From positions 2,127,014 to 2,191,013 of the forward strand of contig NC_021313.1 of the NCBI RefSeq assembly GCF_000403645.1: a stretch of DNA of 64,000 bases, in the 5' to 3' direction. A program made the position numbers and the translations under genes. Positions 1 through 8,430 of the stretch are shown here, piece by piece. The notes under the pieces were generated by a model, which saw nothing but the letters and a program-made list of their open reading frames with translations, had not been told where the DNA came from and did no database searches. Within the stretch, counting starts at the first letter, position 1; every line of letters starts with the position of its first letter. The stretch is from Salinarchaeum sp. Harcht-Bsk1. GTDB taxonomy: Archaea > Halobacteriota > Halobacteria > Halobacteriales > Salinarchaeaceae.

Positions 1-999
1 TATCGTGACCGTCCCGTTCTCTGCGCTGACCGTCACCGTAACGGTCGGCTCTGGACCCGAGTGCTTGACCGCGTTCTCGACGAGTTCGGTCAGGGCCAGT
101 TCGAGGCTCGGCATCGCGGTGATGCTGGTCGTCACCTCGCCCGTCAGCTCGACGCTGGCAGGCCCGTCCGTCGACGTGGCGTTCGTAATCGCCCGTTCGA
201 GCGTCGTCCCGAGCGCGACCTCTTCCTGCTCGAACTGCGTCGAGACCACCATCTCGAGCTTCCGGGCCTTGTCGCTGAGTTCGATGATTTCGTCCACTGC
301 CTCGACCAACTGTTCGAGGTCCGACGAATCGGCGTCTATTTCGTCGATCAGCGAGGCGACGCGCCCGCGAACGAACGTCATGTCGTTGCGGAGGTTGTGT
401 CGCAGGACGCGGCTGAGGACGGTGATCGAGTTGGCACGACGGGTGGTCTCTGCCTGCTGGTGGGCGTGCTGGAGTTCGGCTTCGACGATTCTGGAGACGA
501 ACTCTGCGAAGAGGGTGTCGCTCTCGGAGAACGGCTCGTCGCGTGGGTCGGATCCGACGAAGCAGACGCTGCCATAGAGCGCGTCGTCGAGGTGAATCGG
601 GGTCCCGTGGTAGCAACTGAGACCGTGGGTCTGGACGGCCGGGTCGTCTGCCATTCCCTGCTCCGTAGCGTCGTGGAGGGCGACCGAACCGTCCTTCTCT
701 ACTACGTGCCGGCAGTACGTCGTCGAGTACGGGAGGACGAGCCCCGCCGGGAACTGGCCGTCGTCCTCGTCCGTGCTCACGACCGCCTCCCAGTAGTCGT
801 CCGCCGGATCGATTCGCGTGAGGTGCGCCGCTTCGACGCCGAGGTACGCCGACGCCACCTCCAGTAGCTGTTCGGTCTTCGCTTCGAACCCGTCGTCGCC
901 CCGTTTGATCTCGTAGAGCTCGACCAGGGCTCGCTCGATTGCGGACAGCTCCTCGGGATTCGGAGCCGCCCGATCGGGCGCTGGTGACTCCTCTGTCAC
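1..999 (-). CDS. GAF-domain sensor histidine kinase (3' part outside window)
   Basis: Reading right to left from a GTG at 999, 333 codons stay open to the window edge, so the C-terminus is missing. Residues about 45-175 look like a GAF sensory domain. An H-box of the haloarchaeal type (RVLRHNLRND, phospho-acceptor His near 201) follows. The N-box of the HATPase domain (ELVENAVKHS, near 306-314) is present, and the G-boxes lie off the edge. No transmembrane segment is visible, so a cytoplasmic sensor is likely. No in-frame ATG precedes the GTG closely. No response-regulator partner is in view. The kinase call is firm; the signal sensed is unknown. Confidence 0.9.
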   Translation of the reverse strand, partial: MTEESPAPDRAAPNPEELSAIERALVELYEIKRGDDGFEAKTEQLLEVASAYLGVEAAHLTRIDPADDYWEAVVSTDEDDGQFPAGLVLPYSTTYCRHVVEKDGSVALHDATEQGMADDPAVQTHGLSCYHGTPIHLDDALYGSVCFVGSDPRDEPFSESDTLFAEFVSRIVEAELQHAHQQAETTRRANSITVLSRVLRHNLRNDMTFVRGRVASLIDEIDADSSDLEQLVEAVDEIIELSDKARKLEMVVSTQFEQEEVALGTTLERAITNATSTDGPASVELTGEVTTSITAMPSLELALTELVENAVKHSGPEPTVTVTVSAENGTVTI

Positions 1000-1127
1000 G
1001 ATAAATGCGTCTAGCCCCTTCGGGATAACATTTATCGCGGTTCCGTCTCAACTCAGCCGCTTCATCCTCCATACTGGGGGGTTCAGGCGCTTTCGAGACC
1101 CACCGGGACGGGTAGCCAGTGTGCCGG

Positions 1128-1505
1128 TCACTCGGTGTCGGCGGCGTAGGCTTCGATCGTGTCTCGGCACACGTGTGTCAGGACGCTCTTTGCGGTGGCC
1201 TCCGGAACGATCGGCGGCGCACAGTCGGCCTCCTCGGCCTCGAGCCACCGCGGAACGCAGACGCACCAGCGGTCGCCGGGGTCGAGGCCAGGGAAGTTCA
1301 GTTCCGGCTGGGCGGACCGCAGGTCGTTGCCCTGCGCTGCCGTGTAGGCGAGAAACTCCTCGGTCATCACGGCACAGATCTCGTGGCGACCCGCGTCCGC
1401 GAGGATATCGCGACAGTAGCCGTCGCGCTCGTAGCCGGTCTCGGGGTCGAGACTACAGGGCGTCAGCGGCTCGCCGAGCACGTTCAGGTCCTCGGAATCG
1501 CTCAT
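1128..1505 (-). CDS. DUF2237 family protein
   Basis: A 125-residue protein starting at the ATG at 1505. The frame stays open further upstream, but that part translates to basic, Pro/Arg-rich sequence unlike a halophile protein. The C-terminal half contains GDRWCVCVPRWLEA followed by APPIVPEAT, the signature block of DUF2237, and the length fits the family (about 120 aa). Several conserved Cys (CSLDP, GYC, CAVMTEEF, CVC) suggest metal or redox chemistry, but the family has no established function. It is probably monocistronic, with a hairpin-rich gap separating it from the next gene upstream. Confidence 0.85.
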   Translation of the reverse strand: MSDSEDLNVLGEPLTPCSLDPETGYERDGYCRDILADAGRHEICAVMTEEFLAYTAAQGNDLRSAQPELNFPGLDPGDRWCVCVPRWLEAEEADCAPPIVPEATAKSVLTHVCRDTIEAYAADTE

Positions 1506-1652
1506 GGGTGGACAGTGGGGTCCGGACGGAAAGGAAGGGTGGATCGGGAACGACGTTCTCGGGAAGCAACCCTGCTGAGCGGTGCTGTAGGGTTGCTGTA
1601 GGAAGAATGCCGTGCGGATGCGGAGCGGTGCTGTGCGGCTGCAGTCAGCATA

Positions 1653-1717
1653 CGGCGGCCGAAGGCCGCCGTTTCTCCGCCTGCGAGGGGCGAAGCCCCG
1701 AGCAGGCGGGTCTTTTT
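1653..1717. terminator. Two stacked perfect hairpins followed by a T-run
   Basis: A hairpin with 8-bp arms CGGCGGCC/GGCCGCCG (1653-1660/1664-1671, loop GAA) is followed by a nested hairpin: CCGCCTGC (1677-1684), inner GGGGC/GCCCC around a GAA loop, then GCAGGCGG (1702-1709). TCTTTTT follows on the plus strand. The hairpins sit downstream of the 1791-2768 gene, so they may help end transcripts or be a repetitive palindromic element. The symmetry is directly visible; the function is inferred. Confidence 0.5.
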
Positions 1718-1721
1718 CATG

Positions 1722-1791
1722 AACGTTTTTGCGAGGAGGGTTCCCGCAGCGCGCCGCCGGCGCGCGAGGAAACCCGACTCGCAAAAAGGTT
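1722..1791. repeat. Long imperfect inverted repeat, about 35 bp per arm
   Basis: The left arm, starting AACGTTTTTGCGAG, is mirrored by the right arm, which ends CTCGCAAAAAGGTT. The inner parts (GGGTTCCCGCAGCGCGCC against GGCGCGCGAGGAAACCC) also pair with a few mismatches. Its right end touches the stop codon of the PAPS-reductase-like gene, so the whole hairpin lies immediately 3' of that gene. It could be a terminator or a MITE-like palindrome. No second copy was noticed in the window. Confidence 0.6.
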
Positions 1792-2768
1792 CACATGTAG
1801 CCCAGGTCCCGGAGCCGCTCCATCAGGTCCTCTTTGTCCTGGGCGCGGCCGGCGCGCTCGGTAGTGTCCTCGAGGTCCTGGAGCCAGGCGGGGTCCTCGG
1901 TGGTCTTCTCCGTGGAGACCTCGCTGCCGAGGGAGCGGAAGCCCATGACGTACTTCGGCGAGATCGGAATGTCCTCCCACTCGATACCCTCGGGGAGGTC
2001 CTCGGCGTCCTGGGGGACGTGGCCCTCCTCGGGGAAGCCTTCGACGGTGTCGGGCACGACGTAGTGCCAGAAGGCGTCCCAGACGGCGCGCTCGTCGAAC
2101 TGCAGGATTGGCTGGATGCGGTCGTGCGGGGGGTAGATGTCGGGGTCGTGGCGCGCGCTGAAGAACGTCTCGTCGGCGCGGGCCTCCTGTTCGTCCCAGC
2201 GGACGCCGGAGATGACGCCGTCGATGTCGTACTCCTCGAGGGCGTCGTTGAGCGCGACGGTCTTCAGCAGGTGGTTGCCGACGTAGGTGTCGAGCAGGAA
2301 CGGGAAGTCGTCCTCCTCGTACTCGAGGATGTTGCGAACGTGGTGCTGGTTGTGCTCGGAGAGCGCGTCGATCGGGATGTCGTCGCCGGGTTCGAGGCCC
2401 TCGGCCTCGACGTACTCGCCGACGTCCTCGTTGCGGGCGTAGACGACGTCGAGGTCCCACTCCTCGGCCCAGTGGTCGACGAAGTCGTGGATCTCGTCGA
2501 AGTGCTGGAAGTGGTCGATGAACACCGCCGGTGGCACCTCGAGGTCGAACTTCTCGGCGACCTCCTTGATGAAGTACAGGGTGAGCGTGGAGTCCTTGCC
2601 GCCGGTCCACATCACCGCGGGGTTGTCGTACTGCTCGAGGCCCTCGCGGGTGACCTCGATGGCCTTCTCGATCTTCGCCTGGAGGTTCGGGTAGTTCTCC
2701 GGGTCCTCGCCGCTGCCGTCGTCGTAGTCGACGTCGACCTGGGGAACTGCTGACGTGGAGTCTGGCAT
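1791..2768 (-). CDS. PP-loop phosphoadenosine-phosphosulfate reductase family protein (CysH/CysD-like)
   Basis: A 325-residue protein with an adenine-nucleotide alpha-hydrolase P-loop, MWTGGKDSTLTL (residues about 53-64), in the arrangement of PAPS reductases and sulfate adenylyltransferase subunit 2. It also has GVRWDEQEARADE, matching the conserved substrate-binding RW-E block. The ATG at 2768 puts the P-loop at the usual depth, whereas an upstream in-frame extension encodes unlikely basic sequence. No CysN, sulfite reductase or sulfate transporter lies nearby, so the exact reaction (APS/PAPS reduction or another ATP-dependent sulfur step) is not settled. An AT-rich stretch ATATAATTA lies only 12-20 nt before the start. 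Confidence 0.85.
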   Translation of the reverse strand: MPDSTSAVPQVDVDYDDGSGEDPENYPNLQAKIEKAIEVTREGLEQYDNPAVMWTGGKDSTLTLYFIKEVAEKFDLEVPPAVFIDHFQHFDEIHDFVDHWAEEWDLDVVYARNEDVGEYVEAEGLEPGDDIPIDALSEHNQHHVRNILEYEEDDFPFLLDTYVGNHLLKTVALNDALEEYDIDGVISGVRWDEQEARADETFFSARHDPDIYPPHDRIQPILQFDERAVWDAFWHYVVPDTVEGFPEEGHVPQDAEDLPEGIEWEDIPISPKYVMGFRSLGSEVSTEKTTEDPAWLQDLEDTTERAGRAQDKEDLMERLRDLGYM

Positions 2769-2948
2769 CGTGTAATGAGATATAATTACGGCCTCGCCAA
2801 AATGCTTTGTGTGATCGCCTCGCCGACGGACTCGGCCGCCGTCGCGCGATTTGACGGGATAGAAGTGTGAACGAATCACGAGGAGCGTGACTCGAACTGC
2901 CGATCGCCGATTCGTATCGACCGGCGAAAGCCTATCGACCGGGGACGC

Positions 2949-3335
2949 TCAGAACGCCTGCCCGTCGCGGGAGGCACTGCTCGCGTCGGCGACGGTCCTC
3001 CCGCCGGTCAACTCCCCGACGCAGAAGCGACAGTAGCGGAACTCCGCAGCGTTCTCGACGCCACAGTGTGGACACTGGACGACCTGGTCGCGTTCGATCG
3101 GCGGCAGTTCGTCGCTCCCGGACCGCTTCGATCGCCCGCTGCCGACGGACTCCGGCGGCGCGTCGGTCGGTCGCCCTGGATCGGCCTCCGCCGTGAAGTC
3201 GGGCGGCGTGGCCAGCGCCGGCTCCGAGCGTCCTGCGTTCCCGCGGAGGAAGTACGCGAGGACGACGAGGTGCCCCAGCACGAAGGCTCCCGCTGCGAGA
3301 AACAGCCAGGCGCCCGACTCGAAGCCAAGTGGCAT
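2949..3335 (-). CDS. Membrane-anchored zinc-ribbon protein
   Basis: 128 residues. A single hydrophobic segment (about 9-30) is followed by a flexible, charged and Pro-rich linker. A C-terminal rubredoxin-like zinc ribbon follows, with CPHCG and YCRFC (Cys 88, 91, 102, 105). The ribbon probably faces the cytoplasm. Haloarchaea have many such small zinc-ribbon membrane proteins of unknown role, and I cannot assign a function. A TATA-like TTTTATTG (minus strand, about 3363-3371) lies roughly 30 nt before the ATG, consistent with its own promoter. Confidence 0.8.
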   Translation of the reverse strand: MPLGFESGAWLFLAAGAFVLGHLVVLAYFLRGNAGRSEPALATPPDFTAEADPGRPTDAPPESVGSGRSKRSGSDELPPIERDQVVQCPHCGVENAAEFRYCRFCVGELTGGRTVADASSASRDGQAF

Positions 3336-3427
3336 GGTACACAGTGTCTAGTGGCTCTGGCTCAATAAAACGCGCGGCGGCGACGGGGAGCATCAGGTTG
3401 GACGAAACGGTACCACGGGAGGACCGC

Positions 3428-4366
3428 TCACCCGGACGAACCGCCGTCGGGAAACGGAACCTCGACGACGTCGCCGTCGTGTGGGACGAACGCCTCGCCG
3501 TCGAACGCCTCGTTGGCCTCTGTCTCGTGTGCCGAGACGTCGTGGGCGTACCGCGAGGAGACGTGCGTCAGTGCGAGCCGTCGGACGTCGGCGCGCTGGG
3601 CGATCTCGCCGGCTTCCCGCGCGGTCGAGTGTGCGGTCTTGCGGGCCCGCTCGGCGCGGTCGTCTGCGAACGTCGCGTCGTGGATCAGCAGGTCTGCGTT
3701 CCGGGCGACCTCGACGGTGCGCTCCTGGGGCCGGGTGTCGCCGGTGTAGACGAGCGTTCGGCCCGGCCGGGGCTCGCCGACGACCTGCTCGGGCTCGATC
3801 GTCGTACCGTCGTCGAGTTCGACGGACTCGCCCTCGTGGAGCGTCGAGAATTTCGGACCGACCGGGACGCCGAGTTCCTCTGCTCGCTGTCGGTCGAAGC
3901 GGCCCTTTCGGTCGTCCTCTTCGAGCACGTAGCCGACGGCGTTCGTGCGGTGGTCGACGTCGAACGCGCGGACCTCGTAGTCCTCGCGCCGGAGTGGGAC
4001 GGCGCCAGGGCTGGTCTCGGACAGGCGAAGCGGGAAAGATGGCCAACCGCCGAGAGATTCGAGGAAGCTCCGGACCTTCCCCTTCGTTCCCGGCGGGACG
4101 TGGATCGTCAGTGGATCCTCGCGATCGTTGAAGTCGAGCGTCTCGAGGAAGCCCGGAATGCCGTAGACGTGGTCGCCGTGGAGGTGCGTGACGAACAGGT
4201 GGGACACGTCGAACCCCGCGCCGAAGCGCATGAGCTGGCGCTGGGTCCCCTCACCGCAGTCGAAGAGGAGCCGATCGCCCTCGCGGTTGACGAGCAGGGC
4301 GCTGGGGTTGCGCTCAGTCGTCGGCACCGCGCCGCCGGTCCCCAGGAACGTCACGCGCAGGGTCAT
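3428..4366 (-). CDS. rnz: Ribonuclease Z
   Basis: 312 residues of the metallo-beta-lactamase fold. It carries the tRNase Z signature THLHGDH (His61, His63, Asp65, His66) and FDCGEGTQRQL just before it. Later metal-binding elements are DVDHRTNAVGY, YTGDTRP, HDATFADD, KTAHSTA and LTHVSSRY. The enzyme removes 3' trailers from tRNA precursors in the cytoplasm. Length matches short-form RNase Z. Two GTG codons precede the ATG at 4366, and the ATG is chosen because MTLRVTFLGTGG matches family N-termini. Confidence 0.95.
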   Translation of the reverse strand: MTLRVTFLGTGGAVPTTERNPSALLVNREGDRLLFDCGEGTQRQLMRFGAGFDVSHLFVTHLHGDHVYGIPGFLETLDFNDREDPLTIHVPPGTKGKVRSFLESLGGWPSFPLRLSETSPGAVPLRREDYEVRAFDVDHRTNAVGYVLEEDDRKGRFDRQRAEELGVPVGPKFSTLHEGESVELDDGTTIEPEQVVGEPRPGRTLVYTGDTRPQERTVEVARNADLLIHDATFADDRAERARKTAHSTAREAGEIAQRADVRRLALTHVSSRYAHDVSAHETEANEAFDGEAFVPHDGDVVEVPFPDGGSSG

Positions 4367-4468
4367 CACCACAGATCCGGACCGGGTGCCGAAAGGCGTG
4401 TCGGAACTGCTGCCGAGGGCCGAGGCGACGGGCGCATCGCCTCGCAGTTCGCTCGCCGCCGATCGTCG

Positions 4469-4477
4469 GTCTTAACC
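4469..4477 (+). promoter_or_regulatory. TATA box of the 4502 gene
   Basis: GTCTTAACC lies 25-33 nt before the ATG at 4502, the spacing of a leaderless haloarchaeal promoter. It is in the gap between two divergent genes. Confidence 0.5.
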
Positions 4478-4501
4478 ACCGACCGACCGAACTCCGGGCC
4501 G

Positions 4502-5044
4502 ATGAGTGAGGTGGAGCGGGACGGACCACCCCGATCGCGAAGCGTCGTCGTCGGGGCCGTGAAGTACGCCGTCGTCGAGGGCGACTCTCGGGTCTTCCGG
4601 AGCTACGCCGTGATCGGGAGTCTGCTTGCGATCCTCGTCGGACTCATGTTCGTCCTCGCGTTGCCCGTCTGGGTCATGGAGATCGCCGAGTCCGGCGGTG
4701 GGACGCTCGATCGCGTCGGCCTGGGGCTGCTCTGGCTCGTCGGCCTCGCGGTGATCGCAACGATGGTGGTCCCGATGCTGCTCGTCGTGCGCCGGCACCG
4801 CCAGGGTCGCCCCGAGCGGCAGCTCGCGTTCGGGCTCGCGGGGTTCGCGTACGTCCTCTCGATCTATCTCGCGCTGCTCGTTTCGGCACCGGCGGACCTC
4901 CGCGACGACCCGGACGGCGTCCTCGAGCCCGTCCTCGGGCCAGTTCTCGAGGCGCTCTACGGCCTCCCACGCCTCTCCGGACTGCTCTTTCCGGTCGTCG
5001 GGACGCTCCTGCTCGTTGCGATCGAGTACGGACTGGATCGATGA
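4502..5044 (+). CDS. Four-helix integral membrane protein, unknown function
   Basis: 180 residues starting at the ATG at 4502. Four hydrophobic segments are visible at about 37-60, 72-97, 108-128 and 155-176. A short charged N-terminus (MSEVERDGPP) precedes them, and RRHRQGR lies between helices 2 and 3. No catalytic motif is visible. It is divergent from RNase Z with a 135-nt gap, and a TATA-like element precedes it. I do not recognise the family; it is probably a haloarchaea-specific conserved membrane protein. Confidence 0.75.
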   Translation: MSEVERDGPPRSRSVVVGAVKYAVVEGDSRVFRSYAVIGSLLAILVGLMFVLALPVWVMEIAESGGGTLDRVGLGLLWLVGLAVIATMVVPMLLVVRRHRQGRPERQLAFGLAGFAYVLSIYLALLVSAPADLRDDPDGVLEPVLGPVLEALYGLPRLSGLLFPVVGTLLLVAIEYGLDR

Positions 5045-5141
5045 GGACGGCCCGGGATCCGAACGCCGGGCGTGCCGACCGGACTCGATCCGCAGGATGA
5101 CGGTCCGTCGGACGCTCGCTGCTCGACTGCGAGCGCCGTAA

Positions 5142-5148
5142 TTTAAGT
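5142..5148 (+). promoter_or_regulatory. TATA box of the PGF-CTERM protein gene
   Basis: TTTAAGT lies 24-30 nt before the ATG at 5172, in an otherwise GC-rich gap. This supports the ATG at 5172 over an in-frame GTG at 5160. Confidence 0.55.
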
Positions 5149-5171
5149 CACGCCGAGTAGTGGCTTCGCAC

Positions 5172-6413
5172 ATGACGCGAACGATGCTCGTCGCGGCGGC
5201 CGTCGCACTCGTCGTCCTCGCGGGGGTCGGGGGCACGGCGATCGCCGACGCCGGCGCGGCACAGGACGACGTCGTCACGATCGAGCTCTCGGTGACGACG
5301 CCGCAGGGAGAGGCGATCGGGAACGCCGAGGCGACGATCGAGTGGGACGGCGGCTCCACGAACGCTACCACGACGTCGAACGGCAGAGCGTTCGCGGACG
5401 TACCGAACGGGGCCGACCTGGCGATCACGCTCGCTCACGAGGAGTACGTCAAGAACGTCCCGCACACCGTCAGCGGCGCCGCTTCGGGCCAGGTCGTCGA
5501 GACGACGATGTACCAGCCTGCTACGGGCGAGATCGAGGTCGTCGACTCGGATGGCCCCGTCGAGGATGCCACGGTTCGCTTCCGCAAGCAGGGGCAGAGC
5601 TCCTTCGCAGCCCGCGGTGACACCGGTAGCTCGGGCGTCTTCGCGTCGCCGGAGATCGAGGCGGGCACCTACACCGTGATCGTCCGCGAACCGGGCTACT
5701 ACGACGCCAGCCAGACCGTCCAGCTCGACGGCGCCTCCAACGCGACCGTCCAGATCGAGCAGGGCGAGGTCACCATCGACCTGCTCACCCAGGACCCGAC
5801 GCCGGAAGGCCCCGGCCTGGTCAGCGCCGACGTCGACGTCACCCAGGACGGCGACCGAGTCGTCAGTGTGACCACGAACGACGACGGCCACCGCTCGGTC
5901 GTCCTCGACGTCAACCGGGATTACGACGTGACCGTCAGCAAAGAGGGGTATCTGGAGCTCACCACGAGCCTGCAGACCGGCGAGAGCGACGCGCAGGCGA
6001 CGTTCAACGTCACGCGCGTCCCCTCTATCTCCCTGACAGCGGGTAACGAGCGCGTCGTCGTCGGCGAGAACCTCCGGGTCGAGGTGACCGACGAGTACGA
6101 TCGCCCGGTCGAGGGCGCGACCGTGTTCGTCGGCGGTGAGCAAGCCGGCCAGACCGACGCGAACGGCGTCGCCCGCGTGGAGATTCCCAGCGAGGGCGAC
6201 GTCGAGGTGTCCGCCGAGTTCGAGGATCGAACCACGGATCCCGCGAACGTCACCGGGGTCGAACCGTCGTCCTCCGACGACGGGGGCGCCAGCGACGACG
6301 GCGGTAACGAGTCCGACGACGGTGGGACCGGCAACGGTTCGCCCGGCTTCGGCCTCGTCGCGGGGCTGCTCGGAGCACTCGCCGCGGTCGCTGCGCTGGC
6401 TCGACGGTACTGA
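5172..6413 (+). CDS. Secreted Ig-like/carboxypeptidase-regulatory-repeat protein with PGF-CTERM anchor
   Basis: 413 residues. A Sec signal peptide (about 1-30, ending GTAIADAGAAQ) is followed by tandem beta-sandwich repeats of the carboxypeptidase-regulatory or big-Ig type. Recurring pieces are PVEDATVRFRKQG, GTYTVIVREPGYYD, DVNRDYDVTVSKEGYLEL and PVEGATVFVGGEQAGQTDANG. A Ser/Asp/Gly linker then leads to a C-terminal tripartite tail: SPGFG, a hydrophobic helix and ARRY. That tail is a PGF-CTERM signal, normally processed by archaeosortase A with lipid attachment. The protein should therefore be displayed on the cell surface. Its ligand or partner is unknown. Confidence 0.85.
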   Translation: MTRTMLVAAAVALVVLAGVGGTAIADAGAAQDDVVTIELSVTTPQGEAIGNAEATIEWDGGSTNATTTSNGRAFADVPNGADLAITLAHEEYVKNVPHTVSGAASGQVVETTMYQPATGEIEVVDSDGPVEDATVRFRKQGQSSFAARGDTGSSGVFASPEIEAGTYTVIVREPGYYDASQTVQLDGASNATVQIEQGEVTIDLLTQDPTPEGPGLVSADVDVTQDGDRVVSVTTNDDGHRSVVLDVNRDYDVTVSKEGYLELTTSLQTGESDAQATFNVTRVPSISLTAGNERVVVGENLRVEVTDEYDRPVEGATVFVGGEQAGQTDANGVARVEIPSEGDVEVSAEFEDRTTDPANVTGVEPSSSDDGGASDDGGNESDDGGTGNGSPGFGLVAGLLGALAAVAALARRY

Positions 6414-6447
6414 AGCGACCCCGAGACGCCGAAACCGCTTCTTGCAG

Positions 6448-7500
6448 CTACGTTCGTTCCGCCAGCCGATCGGCCGTCTCGAGTCCGCTCACGATCGCCG
6501 CATTGAGCCGGGATTCGCCGGCCACCCAGTCGCCGGCCACGTGGAGGCCCGCGTCGGCAGGATCGGTCCGGACACTCGTCGCGATTCCGTCGTCGGTGAG
6601 GGCGTGCTTCCAGCGGACGACGTCGGTCCAGACCGGGTCGGCGAGCGCTGACACGTCGAGGAGGGCAGCGGCTGCGTCGGTCGCGGCGTCGGCGAGGGCC
6701 GGGTCCTCGGCGTGTTGGTGCCGCTGCGACCACTGGGGGCTCGCCTGGAAGATCACCAGCGAGCCGTCCCCGGAGACGTGCCCTGGCTTGGCCTCCTCCC
6801 GAGCGATCCACCCGAGATCCAGCGTCTTCGAGGTGTCCACGAGTGCGTAGTACGGCCACTCGAACGACTCCTCGTACCGGGCGGCGACGGTGGTGATCGA
6901 CCGGTACTCGATCGACCGGGCTGCCGCCCGGAGCGAGTCGGCGACTGAGACGTCGCGGAGGAGTTCGGCCGTGACCGGCGCCGGTGGGGTCAGTACCACG
7001 TCGTCGAAGGGGCCAGCACGGGCGTCGTCGCCGGCACCAGTGCCGTCACCGCCGTCGAGGCTGTTCGAGAACACCGTCCAGGTGCCGTCGTCGCATCCGA
7101 TCCCGGCGACGTCCACGTCGAAGCGGACGTCGCTGTCGGTCGGGTCCAGCAGCGCGGGGCCGATGTCCGCGACGCCACGGCTGCCGGTCCACTTCGGCGC
7201 CCCGTCGTCGCGCCCCGGTGCGATCGATTCGTCGGCGTCGAGCGTCCAGACCTCGCCGTCGACGGCGACGAGGTCGTCGGCGAGCGGTCCCTCGACGAGT
7301 TGCTGGACCCGATCGTCGGCGGCGGTCAGGTAGTTCGCGCCGACGTCGTAGCTGCAGCCCTCGCGCTGGCGGGTCGCGGCCCGACCGCCCGCTTCCGTCC
7401 GTCGTTCGAACACCGTCACCTCGGCGTCCGCGTCCTCGAGGCCGTAGGCGGTTGCACAGCCGGCGACGCCCGCACCGACGATCGCGACGTGGCGAGTCAC
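6448..7500 (-). CDS. Renalase-like FAD-dependent amine oxidase/NAD(P)-binding protein
   Basis: 350 residues. The N-terminus has a Rossmann dinucleotide fold (VAIVGAGVAGCATAYGLE) with an acidic strand end (VFERRTEAGGRAATR), typical of amine-oxidase/renalase flavoproteins. The C-terminal block LHVAGDWVAGESRLNAAIVSGLETA is the second FAD contact region. The start is a GTG at 7500 directly before TRHVAIVGAG, and no ATG lies close upstream. The substrate is unknown. The downstream end faces the PGF-CTERM gene convergently. Confidence 0.88.
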   Translation of the reverse strand: MTRHVAIVGAGVAGCATAYGLEDADAEVTVFERRTEAGGRAATRQREGCSYDVGANYLTAADDRVQQLVEGPLADDLVAVDGEVWTLDADESIAPGRDDGAPKWTGSRGVADIGPALLDPTDSDVRFDVDVAGIGCDDGTWTVFSNSLDGGDGTGAGDDARAGPFDDVVLTPPAPVTAELLRDVSVADSLRAAARSIEYRSITTVAARYEESFEWPYYALVDTSKTLDLGWIAREEAKPGHVSGDGSLVIFQASPQWSQRHQHAEDPALADAATDAAAALLDVSALADPVWTDVVRWKHALTDDGIATSVRTDPADAGLHVAGDWVAGESRLNAAIVSGLETADRLAERT

Positions 7501-7592
7501 GCTCGGACTTGGCTGCACGAGTGCAAAAGGGCCGCGACGCCGGAACGGCGCAGTTCGCGACCGCGGGGGACGGTCGCTGTCGAGGCTGGCGG

Positions 7593-8360
7593 TTAGACGC
7601 TTTCGGGGAGCCAGCCGCCGTCGACCTCGACGTTCTCGCCGCTGAGGTAGTCGCTGTCGGGGTGACAGAAGAAGAGGATCGCCTGGACGACGTCCTCGTA
7701 GGCAGCGGGTCGCCCGCGTGGCAGGTCGTCGGGGAACTCGTCGGAGTTCTCGATCACGTACGGCGAGACGGCGTTGACGGTGACGCCGTCGTCGCTGGTG
7801 TCGGCGGCGAGCATCCGCGTGAACATGAGAACGCCGGCCTTCGCGGCGAAGTACGGGAAGTTCTTCGGGCTGACGAGGCCCTTCTCCGCGGAGGCGTAGC
7901 CGATATTGACGATCCGGCCGCCCGCGGACGCGCCGTCCGCGTCCGCCGCCGGCTGCTCGCGCATGGCGGGGAGCGCGCGCTTCGAGCACAGGTAGGTCGC
8001 GTGGAGGTTGGTGGCGAACACGCGCTGCCACGTCTCGTGGTCGATCTCCTCCCAATGGGTCGGCGCGAAGGCGCCGACGTTGTTGACGAGCACGTCCACG
8101 GGACCGAGGTCGGCCTCGATCTGCTCGAACAGTCGCTCCACCTCGTCGGGATCGGTCACGTCAGCCCCGACGGCGATCGCGTCGGCCGCGCCGGCGTCGC
8201 GGGCTTGGGTGACGGCCTCGGCTGCGGCGTCCTCGCTGGTGTTGTAGTGAATCGCGACTGCCGCGCCCCGCTCGGCGAAGGCCAGCGCGGTCGCGCGACC
8301 GAGCCCGCGAGCACTGCCCGTGACGAGGACCGTCCGCCCGGAGCAATCGACGTCGATCAT
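7593..8360 (-). CDS. Short-chain dehydrogenase/reductase (SDR)
   Basis: 255 residues with the full classical SDR set: cofactor loop TGSARGLGRA, NNVG motif (LVNNVGAF), a Ser-containing strand (NIGYAS) and the catalytic Tyr-x-x-x-Lys in FPYFAAKAG. It ends with DVVQAILFFCHPDSDYLSGENVEVDGGW, as in FabG-like 3-oxoacyl reductases. It is an NAD(P)H-dependent oxidoreductase in the cytoplasm, with no substrate assignable from sequence. It lies 92 nt upstream of, and in the same direction as, the renalase-like gene, so they may be co-transcribed. Confidence 0.92.
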   Translation of the reverse strand: MIDVDCSGRTVLVTGSARGLGRATALAFAERGAAVAIHYNTSEDAAAEAVTQARDAGAADAIAVGADVTDPDEVERLFEQIEADLGPVDVLVNNVGAFAPTHWEEIDHETWQRVFATNLHATYLCSKRALPAMREQPAADADGASAGGRIVNIGYASAEKGLVSPKNFPYFAAKAGVLMFTRMLAADTSDDGVTVNAVSPYVIENSDEFPDDLPRGRPAAYEDVVQAILFFCHPDSDYLSGENVEVDGGWLPESV

Positions 8361-8430
8361 GGGTTCACTGTCGGCTGCCGGGCCTTTAGTGGCGCTGCTT
8401 TTCGGGGTCGCGTGATCCGAGCCGTGGACG

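Noticed and set aside
2780-2788. ATATAATTA as TATA box of the PAPS-reductase-like gene
   Set aside because: It lies only 12-20 nt before the start codon, too close for a leaderless TATA box. It could work only if translation starts further downstream, which the family alignment does not favour.
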